Shown: one piece after another, positions 16,178 to 24,256 of the stretch | How positions within the stretch are numbered: position 1 is the stretch's first letter | Layout of the letters: the number at the start of each line of letters is the position of its first letter | NCBI RefSeq assembly: GCF_022179305.1 | Contig: NZ_BPQP01000023.1 | Coordinates: 30,988 to 94,987 of the forward strand | From: Methylobacterium iners | GTDB taxonomy: Bacteria > Pseudomonadota > Alphaproteobacteria > Rhizobiales > Beijerinckiaceae | Direction of reading: 5' to 3' | DNA length: 64,000 bases | Position numbers and translations under genes: made by a program | Notes under the pieces: generated by a model | The model's input: only the letters and a program-made list of their open reading frames with translations | What the model was told of the DNA's origin: nothing | The model's database searches: none

Positions 16178-18109
16178 TCACGCCGCCGCGGGTCGATCGA
16201 GAGCGCCATCGATCAGCCCACGCGCGAAGGCCTCGAGATCCGCGTCGGAGAGGTGCTCGCGCTCGATCGCGACCTCCGTAAAATCTATCGTCAACGCCTC
16301 CACGGGGATCTGATCGGGATCGAGGATTTCCTCATCCGTGACGGGCCGCATCCGGATCGTGGCCGAGAGCTCGGCTACCGTCGCTGAGAGCCGGCGCACC
16401 TGGCGATGAAGATGGATCATCTCGGGTGCCGAACCGGAGACCAAGGGCTTCACGTCCGGAGGAGCCACGAGGCGCACCGTGAAGGACGGGTCGGCATGGT
16501 AGACGATCTTCTCGGCCTGGATCGGTGCGAGACCGCCCATCAGGATGAACGCCGTGTTCGCGTCGGCGAGTTTGAGTTCCTGCGGGAGCATCAATGGTCG
16601 CGCCTGGTCGGACAGCGTCTCGCTGCGGCCGTGCCGACCGCCGTGCAAGCCCCAAGGGCGGCTGCGCGTCCGGCCCTCGACGGTATCGACCCCGAACCGT
16701 CGTGAGAGCTCCTCGGCGACGTCCTGTTCTTTGGGCCGGAAGACGAGCTCGACGGCGTGGTTCGTCATGAACGTCTTGGTCACGTCGGGTCCGTAGATCG
16801 CCCGTAGCTGCGAGGGGCTCTGGAGGATGGTGAGCAGACGAATGCCGTAGCCGGCGAGGAAGGGGACAGCGTTGGCCAGCACCGCGACGTTTCCGAGGGC
16901 CGGGAACTCATCGAGAAGGAGCAAAAGCTGCCGGGTGGGATCGCGCTCATGAACAGCCGACTTGGGAAGCTCGCGGGTCTGAAGGTCGATCACTTGTTGA
17001 AAGAATAGGTTCAGAAGAGGCGCGAGGCGTGCCAAGTTGTCGGGTGTCACGGCGAGGTAGATCGACATCGGTCGCTTGACGAGCTGTCGCAGATCAAAGT
17101 CGCTCTCGGCCGTCGCGAGGTCGATGCGGGGGTTTAGCCAGATCTCAAGCGAGGCAGTAACGCTCTTTCGAATCGACGAGAAGGTGTTGTCCGAAGTCGC
17201 AAGAAAATCGTTGAGTGCCGTCACGCACGATGTGGAGAGTGGCGCGTCCCCGAGCTTCCGCTTCTGGATGACATCCGTGAAATGCTTCTTCGGGTCGGCT
17301 TCCGCGGTCAGTTGGCGCAGGATCTCGCCGATGGTGAAGGGCAGCCCCTGCGTCTCGGCGATGTAGCCGCCGATGCCGACAAACGCCGCCCGCGCCGATT
17401 TCGCCCAGAACGGGTCTTCCTGCGCACTCGCGGGATAGAGCATGGCGGCGACCCGCTGGAGGTCGTCGTAGAGGTCGATCGGGTTGCGCCGTACGTAGGT
17501 CAGCGGGTTGTAGCGGGCCGTGCGTCCCTCCGCATCGAGCGGATCGAGGATGAAAACCTCCTGACCATGCGCGGCCCGGAAGCCGGCCGTACGCAGGAAG
17601 TTCTCTTTCTTGATGTCGAGCACCACGACCGACCCTGGCCAGTTCAGCAGGTTCGGGATCACGACCGCGACCCCTTTGCCAGACCGGGTCGGGGCATAGA
17701 CGACGACGTGCTCCGAGCCCGGAAAGGTCAAGAGTTGCCCGCCCTTGCGGCCCAGCAGGATCCCGGTCTTGACCCGCAAACCGGCGCGTTGAATTTCACG
17801 ATCGGTTGCAAAGCGAGCCCGACCGTGCAGGGGGCGCGGTCGTGCGCGCAGGACGGCGCCGATTCCAAACAGGAACACGAGCCCTGTCCCAATGAGACTC
17901 AGGCGGACCCAACGCGCCACCTTTGGTTCGTGGCCGTAGAACCAGCCGTACTCGACGACCGACACCAGGTGCAGGCTGCCATCGTGCCGGCGCAGTCCTA
18001 GAAGCATCACGTTTGACGCGATAAACAGGTAGAGCGCGACCGCGATGATGGCGGCGGCAATGCCGAGAGCGAGCTTATGCCGCCAATCGCCGTTTGGCGT
18101 CAGGCTCAT
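16178..18109 (-). CDS. virD4: VirD4/TraG type IV coupling protein
   Basis: A 643-residue inner-membrane ATPase that delivers the relaxase-DNA complex to the VirB channel. Two N-terminal membrane helices (about 14-36 and 70-87) precede Walker A APTRSGKG ending at residue 146 and Walker B LLLLLDEFPALG at 395-406. The family motif LTILQSPSQLRAIYG and a conserved C-terminal region follow. Its start lies 35 bases inside the end of virB11, a long overlap that suggests tight coupling. Length and motifs are normal for VirD4. Confidence 0.94.
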   Translation of the reverse strand: MSLTPNGDWRHKLALGIAAAIIAVALYLFIASNVMLLGLRRHDGSLHLVSVVEYGWFYGHEPKVARWVRLSLIGTGLVFLFGIGAVLRARPRPLHGRARFATDREIQRAGLRVKTGILLGRKGGQLLTFPGSEHVVVYAPTRSGKGVAVVIPNLLNWPGSVVVLDIKKENFLRTAGFRAAHGQEVFILDPLDAEGRTARYNPLTYVRRNPIDLYDDLQRVAAMLYPASAQEDPFWAKSARAAFVGIGGYIAETQGLPFTIGEILRQLTAEADPKKHFTDVIQKRKLGDAPLSTSCVTALNDFLATSDNTFSSIRKSVTASLEIWLNPRIDLATAESDFDLRQLVKRPMSIYLAVTPDNLARLAPLLNLFFQQVIDLQTRELPKSAVHERDPTRQLLLLLDEFPALGNVAVLANAVPFLAGYGIRLLTILQSPSQLRAIYGPDVTKTFMTNHAVELVFRPKEQDVAEELSRRFGVDTVEGRTRSRPWGLHGGRHGRSETLSDQARPLMLPQELKLADANTAFILMGGLAPIQAEKIVYHADPSFTVRLVAPPDVKPLVSGSAPEMIHLHRQVRRLSATVAELSATIRMRPVTDEEILDPDQIPVEALTIDFTEVAIEREHLSDADLEAFARGLIDGALDRPAAA

Positions 18110-19163
18110 AGTAGATCTCCGAGATGCGATATCGGCCTTCGATGCGGGTCATCTGAACGACGACATCGACGGTCAGCTTCAGGAGGTTGCGGATGTCGTC
18201 GCGTGCGAGCTCGCGACCCTCGGCACTCTCCTTCACCAGCAGCGTGAGCTGCTCGAAGGCGAGGCGGGCGGAGTCGGCATGGACCGTGGTGATCGAGCCG
18301 GGGTGGCCGGAGTTCACGTTGCGTAGGTAGTAGAAGGCGGTGCCGTCGCGCAGCTCCTGAAGCAGGATGCGGTCAGGGCGCATGCGCAGCGACGATTCGA
18401 GCAACTCACGGGGACCGGTCTGGGCAATACCGAGGCCGTCCTTGGCATAGAGCAGCCGGACGTGGTTGGCGTGCGGGACCGTGAGTTCGGCGGTGTCCTC
18501 GATCGTGAGGATGCGCTCATGGCTCGGGATGCAGGCGACGAGGCCCTTGGCGAGCGTGGTCTTGCCCGATCCGGTTGCGCCCGAAATGATGATGTTGCGC
18601 CGGGTCCGAACCGCCAGCTCGAGGAAAGCGCGCCAAGCGCCGCCGTCCCGGAGAAGCAGGAGTTCCTCTTCTTCGATCGAGAGGATACCGGCCGCGGGCT
18701 GAACCTCGCCGAACAGGTCACGTCGCTCGAGTTCGTCGAGGGTCATTGGGAGGCGGGCGGCCTTGCGGATCGTGAGGCTGACCGTGCCTGCCGGGACCGC
18801 CGGGGGCACCACGATCTGGCAGCGCTCGCCGCCGGGCAGCGTCGTCGAGACAATCGGATGGTCGGGTGCGATGTCCTGGCGGGTATAGGCCGCGGCGGCT
18901 AGCGCGAGATTCTGAAGGTGCGCGCCTGAGAGCGCAGGAACCTCGTGGCGTGTCCAGCCCTCTGGTCCCTCGGTAAACACCTCGCCGGGACGATTGACGA
19001 CGACCTCGCTCAGCCGCTCGTCGGCAAGGAAGGCTTTCAGTGGCGCCAGATACCGCTCCAGCACCCGCTGCTGCGCGCTCGATGTGTCACCGAGGGAGAC
19101 CGAGCTGCGTTCCCCGTTAAAGAGGGGAGGGGCCTTCGGACGACCGATCAGACCGACGGTCAT
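18075..19163 (-). CDS. virB11: VirB11 secretion/conjugation ATPase
   Basis: A 362-residue hexameric cytoplasmic ATPase that powers pilus biogenesis and substrate translocation. Walker A is GATGSGKTT at 195-203. The Asp box (ILTIEDTAEL), an arginine-rich SSLRMRPDRILLQELRDG stretch and the His box GHPGSITTVHA all follow in the normal order. The N-terminal domain (first 140 residues) matches the family fold. It overlaps virB10 by 4 bases and virD4 by 35. Confidence 0.95.
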   Translation of the reverse strand: MTVGLIGRPKAPPLFNGERSSVSLGDTSSAQQRVLERYLAPLKAFLADERLSEVVVNRPGEVFTEGPEGWTRHEVPALSGAHLQNLALAAAAYTRQDIAPDHPIVSTTLPGGERCQIVVPPAVPAGTVSLTIRKAARLPMTLDELERRDLFGEVQPAAGILSIEEEELLLLRDGGAWRAFLELAVRTRRNIIISGATGSGKTTLAKGLVACIPSHERILTIEDTAELTVPHANHVRLLYAKDGLGIAQTGPRELLESSLRMRPDRILLQELRDGTAFYYLRNVNSGHPGSITTVHADSARLAFEQLTLLVKESAEGRELARDDIRNLLKLTVDVVVQMTRIEGRYRISEIYYEPDAKRRLAA

Positions 19164-20326
19164 GGCTTGAACACCGGGCGAGCGGGCGCGAGGCCGGCCG
19201 CACGATCCAGAAGCTCAGTCCGGCTCCCAACCACCTGCAAGGCGTAGACCGAGGAGAAGTCGAGGTCGCGGGCGACGAAGATGGAGACGAGCTCACCCTG
19301 GTTCTTGTTGAGCGTCGGCGGAATGTTGATCGAGTTCTCCGTAGCTATCGCCGCCGCCGACTGACTGCCGCTCTGGGCGGTGTTGATCTGCAGGCCGCCC
19401 TCAGAGAGCTGGCGTCCGGCGATCTGCCCGGCATCGCCAACGATGGAGAGGAGGAGGGCGCCGCCGAACCGCTCGAGGAAGTGGTTGTCCATCTCGCCGT
19501 CGAAGCCCGCCCGGCCGAGCGCGTCTGTCGCCGGCGAAGCCAAGTTCACGATGACGCCGGTCGGGGTCTTCGCCCTGCTCCAGAGCACGAACATGCGTGA
19601 CGAGCCGCGGCGGACGTTGCCGCGATATTCGCCGACCACCTGGGTGCCCTTCTCCATGAGCACGACATGGCCGTTGTCGCTCATGACGTCGCGAGAGATG
19701 ACGCAGGAGACGAAGCCAGCCACGTCCGACGACATCGCTGTCTCGAGCACGCAGGGAATGGCGGCGCCTTGCGCGACAAGGAGATTGCGGTTCGGCAAAC
19801 GCGCTGCCCGGACGCCCTCGATCGGGGTGGGGCGAAGCTTATCGGACAATTCGTTGCGGGGCTCGGGCGTACCGTAGCCTGATCCGTAGGGCAGGGGGCC
19901 TGCCGTATCGTTCGAATAGCCGGTCATTGCCGATCCCGGTCTTGCCTGCGGTGGCCGGTTGTAGATCAGCACCGGCGCGCGCCGGCTGCTCTCCAGGAGA
20001 TCGTCGGCCTGCGAGCGCTCGACCCGTGCCGGCTGCGCCGGGGGCGGCGAGGGCACCGGCAGCGCTGCCGTCTGCACAGGCTCACTCGGCGGCTCGCGCA
20101 GGCGCTCGAAGCTGCTGGCGACCGAGATGGTCGGGTTCGTGCGGGCCTCGGCCTCCGCTGGCGCCCGCTTCCAGCTCGCCCAGAGCAATCCGCCGCACAA
20201 GGCGACGAGCGCCACGGTGCCGGCGACCTTGCGACCGCTTGCCGGACGGGCGTCGGCCGCACCGGCGACTGGTGTGATCGCCCGATCCGGGACGTCGAGG
20301 GATGGCGCGTCGTGCTGGTCGGTCAT
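19160..20326 (-). CDS. virB10: VirB10 envelope-spanning core protein
   Basis: A 388-residue protein bridging inner and outer membranes. A short cytoplasmic segment is followed by a single membrane helix (about 31-50, VAGTVALVALCGGLLW), a proline-rich linker (PVPSPPPAQPARVE) and the C-terminal TrbI/VirB10 domain with GTQVVGEYRG, FVLWSRAKTPTGV and the antenna region DNHFLERFGGALLLSIVGD. It couples energy from VirB11/VirD4 to the VirB9 pore. ATGA overlaps join it to virB9 and virB11. Confidence 0.94.
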   Translation of the reverse strand: MTDQHDAPSLDVPDRAITPVAGAADARPASGRKVAGTVALVALCGGLLWASWKRAPAEAEARTNPTISVASSFERLREPPSEPVQTAALPVPSPPPAQPARVERSQADDLLESSRRAPVLIYNRPPQARPGSAMTGYSNDTAGPLPYGSGYGTPEPRNELSDKLRPTPIEGVRAARLPNRNLLVAQGAAIPCVLETAMSSDVAGFVSCVISRDVMSDNGHVVLMEKGTQVVGEYRGNVRRGSSRMFVLWSRAKTPTGVIVNLASPATDALGRAGFDGEMDNHFLERFGGALLLSIVGDAGQIAGRQLSEGGLQINTAQSGSQSAAAIATENSINIPPTLNKNQGELVSIFVARDLDFSSVYALQVVGSRTELLDRAAGLAPARPVFKP

Positions 20327-21195
20327 CGTGCTGCTCCCTGGCTGCGGTTCGGCCGCCGTGCCGTGCGCATCACGGCCGGGCTCGTGGTCCGGGTGCCGTA
20401 GTTCACCCCGACGGCGTCGAAGGCCTCGTTGAATAGGCAGGTGACCTGCGAGCCCTGGCGCAGGCGGAGTTCCCGGCCGATCGCGTGAACAACGACGAGC
20501 TCACCGCGCACATCCTTGGGCACCAGGCTCTCAGTGCCATCGCTCGCAACAAGGTAGATGGCCGGCACCTCGCGGTTGCCCTCGAAGCGCAGGTAGGTCT
20601 CTCGGCCGTCGTCGTAGACGCCGTCCGGCTCGAGTGCGGCGGCGCCCTGTGCCGAGTAGCGCCAGTTGCGCGGGCCGGCCGCGTCCGAAAGCGCAAAGGT
20701 CTGGTCGACCGCTCCGGCTTCCGCGGCCGAGCGGCGCAGCGAGGCTTCGGCACGCCGGATCTCTGCCTCGTCCTCCGGATAGGAGAACCGGACGACGAAG
20801 TAGCTCTCGGCCAGCGAGCCCTCGTTGATCGAGAGCTCGAACTGGTAGGAGCGCTTGCGACCGTCGCGGCGTGTGGTCACCACCTGCAGGTTGGTGGCGG
20901 GATGCCGCTCGCGGGGCTTGAGGAACAGGATGTTGCCGGCCGGTGCGATTTCCCAGGAGACGGAGTCACCGATCGCCACGTGCGCGATCTCCTCGCCCTC
21001 GGCGAACATTACCTGCGTCGAGGCGCGGATGACGCCGTTGACCTTCACGACGTTCGAGGGATCGTAGACGACATTCCGCACGCGAGCGTCACGGCTTCCG
21101 GCTTGCGGATGTTGCAGAGCCGAGGCAGGGGCCGTGAGCGCGGCCAGCGTCGCGCCCGCGAGTAGCGCAGCCGGGAGAAGGCCCAATCGGTTCAT
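20323..21195 (-). CDS. virB9: VirB9 outer-membrane core protein
   Basis: A 290-residue periplasmic/outer-membrane-associated subunit of the core complex. It has a signal peptide (LLPAALLAGATLAALTAPASALQ), the N-terminal CagX/VirB9 block DVRYVVYDPSNVVKV-like sequence, and the C-terminal domain beginning around NWRYSAQG with VYDDGRETYLRF and VPAIYLV. It pairs with VirB7 lipoprotein and VirB10. Its ends overlap virB8 and virB10 by 4 bases each. Confidence 0.93.
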   Translation of the reverse strand: MNRLGLLPAALLAGATLAALTAPASALQHPQAGSRDARVRNVVYDPSNVVKVNGVIRASTQVMFAEGEEIAHVAIGDSVSWEIAPAGNILFLKPRERHPATNLQVVTTRRDGRKRSYQFELSINEGSLAESYFVVRFSYPEDEAEIRRAEASLRRSAAEAGAVDQTFALSDAAGPRNWRYSAQGAAALEPDGVYDDGRETYLRFEGNREVPAIYLVASDGTESLVPKDVRGELVVVHAIGRELRLRQGSQVTCLFNEAFDAVGVNYGTRTTSPAVMRTARRPNRSQGAAR

Positions 21196-21866
21196 GGGGC
21201 CACCTCCGGGTCGGAGCGATACTCGGAGACGAGGAAGCCGAGCGGGTTCACCAACCGGTCACTCGTCGACATCTTCGCCCGTGGCTCGAAGCCGAAGGCG
21301 AGGGTGGCGATCCAGTGGGAGACCTTGGTCTCGTCGCCCCGCCGGCTCTCGCGCAGGTAGCGGACCGAGGCGAGGTGCGGCCCGAGCAGCGAGATTGCCT
21401 TGATGCGAATCTCCGCGATGCCAGACCGGCCGAAGGCGACCTGCGGGCTCTCCGGGTTCGAGCCCTTGTAGAGCGTCGCGAACCGGACCTGTTCAGGCCC
21501 ACTCGAGAGCAACGAGACGGTGCGGAAGTTCACCGGCGCCTCTACGAAGCTGTAGCCCTCGCGCATTCGGACGTATTGGCCGAGGAAGTACTTCATCACG
21601 GCCTCGTCGTAGGAGGCCGGGCCGGCATCGAGCCCTGAGACGACGTCGACGATGCCGGTCGCGTTGTCCACGCGCACGACGAACGGCTCGACGCTCTTCA
21701 GCGGACTCAGCGCCGCGACCGCGCCGACGGAGACGACGGAAAGCAGGCAGGCGCCGGTCGCGACACCCCAGGCGAGCCGTTTGGAACGATGTGCGGCGGT
21801 AAGCTGATCCTGCTCCCAGAGCCGGGCGCGCGCGAAGTAGGTTTTGAGATCGCTCGCTTCAACCAT
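21192..21866 (-). CDS. virB8: VirB8 inner-membrane assembly factor
   Basis: A 224-residue bitopic protein. I start it at MVEASDLKTYFARARLWEQD, 41 codons into a longer open frame, because this is the family N-terminus; the membrane helix follows at about 33-52 and the periplasmic NTF2-like domain thereafter (ESRVPFVVRVDN-like segment, NFRTVSLLS, WIATLAFGF). VirB8 nucleates assembly of the VirB complex. The start lies inside the last codons of the virB7-like gene (8-base overlap). Confidence 0.92.
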   Translation of the reverse strand: MVEASDLKTYFARARLWEQDQLTAAHRSKRLAWGVATGACLLSVVSVGAVAALSPLKSVEPFVVRVDNATGIVDVVSGLDAGPASYDEAVMKYFLGQYVRMREGYSFVEAPVNFRTVSLLSSGPEQVRFATLYKGSNPESPQVAFGRSGIAEIRIKAISLLGPHLASVRYLRESRRGDETKVSHWIATLAFGFEPRAKMSTSDRLVNPLGFLVSEYRSDPEVAP

Positions 21867-22212
21867 GATCGACCTCGCCGGTGCAGGGCTGCAGAGATGC
21901 GGCAACGTCGAAGCCTGGCACCGCTCGTCGACGAGCCTCTCCGACGCGCTCGGGGGTGACCGCTTCGCCCTTGCGAATGACCGGGTCACTGGAAGGGATG
22001 GGAGCCGATGTCGGTGCCTGGCTCGGGACCGACGTGATCGCGCTCGCGACGGGAACCCCCGGCCTCGTTCCCTCCCAGTCCCACATCGAGCGGTTGAGCG
22101 GGCGGCGCGCCCCGCCGTCGCAACTCGGCGCCGGCGTCGGCCCCATCACGCTCGTACATCCTCCACACCCGGTCGCGATCACGACCAAGCTTGCCATCAT
22201 GATCCGTTGCAT
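21859..22212 (-). CDS. virB7: VirB7-like lipoprotein
   Basis: A 117-residue small exported protein in the virB7 position between virB6 and virB8. The start MQRIMMASLVVIATGC leads to a lipobox-like ATGC around residue 16, followed by GGCTSVMGPTPAP, so it should be lipid-anchored in the outer membrane and stabilise VirB9. It is longer than classical VirB7 (about 50 residues), with a proline/serine-rich tail of no recognised domain. The assignment rests on lipobox and position; sequence similarity cannot be judged by eye. Confidence 0.7.
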   Translation of the reverse strand: MQRIMMASLVVIATGCGGCTSVMGPTPAPSCDGGARRPLNRSMWDWEGTRPGVPVASAITSVPSQAPTSAPIPSSDPVIRKGEAVTPERVGEARRRAVPGFDVAASLQPCTGEVDHG

Positions 22213-22285
22213 GAGTCTGTCCCCTGTTTGCTGGGCCCAGCTCTGCGGCGGGCTCCTGGTTTGCGGTCGACGCCGAGGCCCTTCG

Positions 22286-23269
22286 CTACCCGGCCCGGTT
22301 CCGTTCGATGATGCCGCCGGACCGCGCGGTCCGGATCGCCGCAGCCGACTGCCGTGCGGCGGCGCGCGAGCCCGCATAGGCGCCGGCCGCCGCGGCTGTG
22401 CCGCCGGTCAATGCGGCTGCAGTCAGGCTCCGACTCATGGCGCGGCCGGCGAGCGACGCCCCGCCGCCGGCGAGCGCCCCGGCGATCTCGGGCAACTGGA
22501 GGGCGACGTAGGCGGCGAGCCCCAGGATGGCGCTGATCGCCACCGCGCCAACGATGAGCTGGCCGCCGGTTGCGGCGTTGGCGCCGTACTTGTCGACGAA
22601 CTGCACAACCGTGGTCAGCATCAACCCGACGAGCGCGATGACGAGGACCTGCAGCACGACGAAGTTGGCGAGTTGACGCGTCCAAGCCTCGGCGAAGGGG
22701 CGAGTCGCCTCGAACAGAGCGAGCGCGACGAAGATCGGTCCGAGCGCGATCACCAGCGCCATGCCGACCTTGGCGTAGAGCATAATTGCGAATTGTAGGA
22801 AGCCAGCGGCGGCGGTGAACACCATCAGGATCGCAGCCACGAGCGCAGGAGCGATGTTGGTCAGTCCTGCCTGCTCGTAGATCTTCGTCGCGACCTCGAT
22901 CCCCTTGTTCAAGAGCTGATCGAAGGGTTGGCCGGACTTCATGTTGAGGCCGGCACCAGAGATCGCGTTGCCGATCTCGCGCGGCAGCGTGTCGTTGAAC
23001 AGGTCGGTGACGTATTGCTGGAAGGTGGCGGCGTTGGTGGCGAGCATGACGATGGCGACGAGGCGGACCGAGCGCCAGGCGAAATCCATGACCGGCTCGC
23101 GCACGCCGCCGCGGATGATCGCGATGCCGTAGAGCACGATGTAGAGCATCAGCCCGACGCGCAGCGGCCCGCTGACCGCCGAGGTCAGGTTCGTCACCGA
23201 ATCCGAGACGAACCGCGTGATCGGCTGCTCGAACTCGCGCAGAAACTCGTCGAAGACCTGGATCGCCAT
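22286..23269 (-). CDS. virB6: VirB6 polytopic membrane channel subunit
   Basis: A 327-residue inner-membrane protein with about six or seven hydrophobic helices (for example GLMLYIVLYGIAIIRGG, ALVAAILMVFTAAAGFLQFAIM, VGMALVIALGPIFVALALF). The conserved AWTRQLANFVVLQVLVIALVG segment is typical of TrbL/VirB6 proteins. The C-terminal 70 residues are alanine-rich and probably cytoplasmic. It starts 13 bases after eexN. Confidence 0.93.
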   Translation of the reverse strand: MAIQVFDEFLREFEQPITRFVSDSVTNLTSAVSGPLRVGLMLYIVLYGIAIIRGGVREPVMDFAWRSVRLVAIVMLATNAATFQQYVTDLFNDTLPREIGNAISGAGLNMKSGQPFDQLLNKGIEVATKIYEQAGLTNIAPALVAAILMVFTAAAGFLQFAIMLYAKVGMALVIALGPIFVALALFEATRPFAEAWTRQLANFVVLQVLVIALVGLMLTTVVQFVDKYGANAATGGQLIVGAVAISAILGLAAYVALQLPEIAGALAGGGASLAGRAMSRSLTAAALTGGTAAAAGAYAGSRAAARQSAAAIRTARSGGIIERNRAG

Positions 23270-23282
23270 GCGGATCTCCTGT

Positions 23283-23567
23283 TCAGTTCCTGAGGCTCTG
23301 AATGGCGCGCTCGCGCCCGAGCATCATGATCCGCTCCTTGGCGTGGCCTGCGTTCCGGCACTCCGGCGTATCGCCGATGCCGCCTGGGTCGTTTCTGCAG
23401 CGCGCCCAGGTCTCGTCGAGCGCTGCGGGATTCTCGAGAAACTGCAGCACCGTGCGGTACTTCGACTTCCGGCTCGCATCGCTGAGTGTCGGCTGAGCGG
23501 GTGGCGCGGGATCGTTGCAGGCGCCGACAACGGTCAGCACGGCCAAGGCGAGGGCAGGGCGGCTCAT
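23283..23567 (-). CDS. eexN: EexN-family entry exclusion lipoprotein
   Basis: A 94-residue lipoprotein with signal peptide and lipobox (LTVVGAC) followed by NDPAPPAQP and then the family signature FLENPAALDETWARCRNDPGGIGDTPECRNAGHA, broken only in description. EexN-like proteins in VirB operons are thought to stop redundant transfer between cells already carrying the plasmid. It overlaps virB5 by 4 bases and precedes virB6, the common position. Function is inferred from family and place. Confidence 0.85.
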   Translation of the reverse strand: MSRPALALAVLTVVGACNDPAPPAQPTLSDASRKSKYRTVLQFLENPAALDETWARCRNDPGGIGDTPECRNAGHAKERIMMLGRERAIQSLRN

Positions 23568-24256
23568 CGGACCGCCGCCTTCATCTCGTCGATGAGCTGG
23601 CGGCCGCGCTCGCGCTCGCGCTGCCCGTTCATCTCGCCCTGCGCCCGCTGGACCATCGCGAGACCCTGCATGCGCAGCACGTCGTTCTGGAGGAGCGTCG
23701 ACTCGACTTGGACGCGGGCGGAGAGGTCGAGGACATCCTTGACGTCGCGCGCCTGCCCGATCTGCTGGCGCAGCTTGTCGAGTTCGTCGACGCGCTTGGC
23801 CGCCGTGTCGTAAACGGCCTGCCCGATCGAATGGCTCGTGCCGGTCTGGCGCGCGATGCGGTCGAGCTCAGTTGCGTAGAAGGCATTACCGGGATTGGCA
23901 GTGTAGACCCGGTTCTGGGTCAGGTAGCTGTCGAGCGAGGACGCGAAGGTTCCAGAGCCCGATCCGTTTACGAGGCTCTCGATCTGCGAGAACTCGGCGG
24001 GAAGATACTTGCGGAACTGCGTCGAGTTCAGGAGGCCCGCAACGTCGCCTGCATTGGTCAGCTTGTTGAAGCTGTCATAGAGGCGTTTAGCCTGGGTGAG
24101 CTGATCGTTCAGCGCGGTGAGCTGCTTCTCCATTTGCTGGACCTGATCGACGAGCTTGGCGACCGCGGTGGGGTCGTAGACGATGTCGAAGGCTGTGGCC
24201 GGTACGGTCACCAAGACCAGGGCCAGTGATGCCGTCAGTCGCGCGAAACGTCTCAT
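23564..24256 (-). CDS. virB5: VirB5 minor pilin / pilus tip protein
   Basis: A 230-residue exported protein. The start at MRRFARLTASLALVLVTVP is chosen because it gives a signal peptide ending ATAFDIVYDP and because its ATG overlaps the virB4 stop; the longer upstream frame is antisense to nothing but lies within virB4. The mature part has the coiled-coil VirB5/TrbJ look (LVDQVQQMEKQLTALNDQL, then QVESTLLQNDVLRMQGLAM). It would sit at the pilus tip and contact recipients. Confidence 0.92.
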   Translation of the reverse strand: MRRFARLTASLALVLVTVPATAFDIVYDPTAVAKLVDQVQQMEKQLTALNDQLTQAKRLYDSFNKLTNAGDVAGLLNSTQFRKYLPAEFSQIESLVNGSGSGTFASSLDSYLTQNRVYTANPGNAFYATELDRIARQTGTSHSIGQAVYDTAAKRVDELDKLRQQIGQARDVKDVLDLSARVQVESTLLQNDVLRMQGLAMVQRAQGEMNGQRERERGRQLIDEMKAAVR

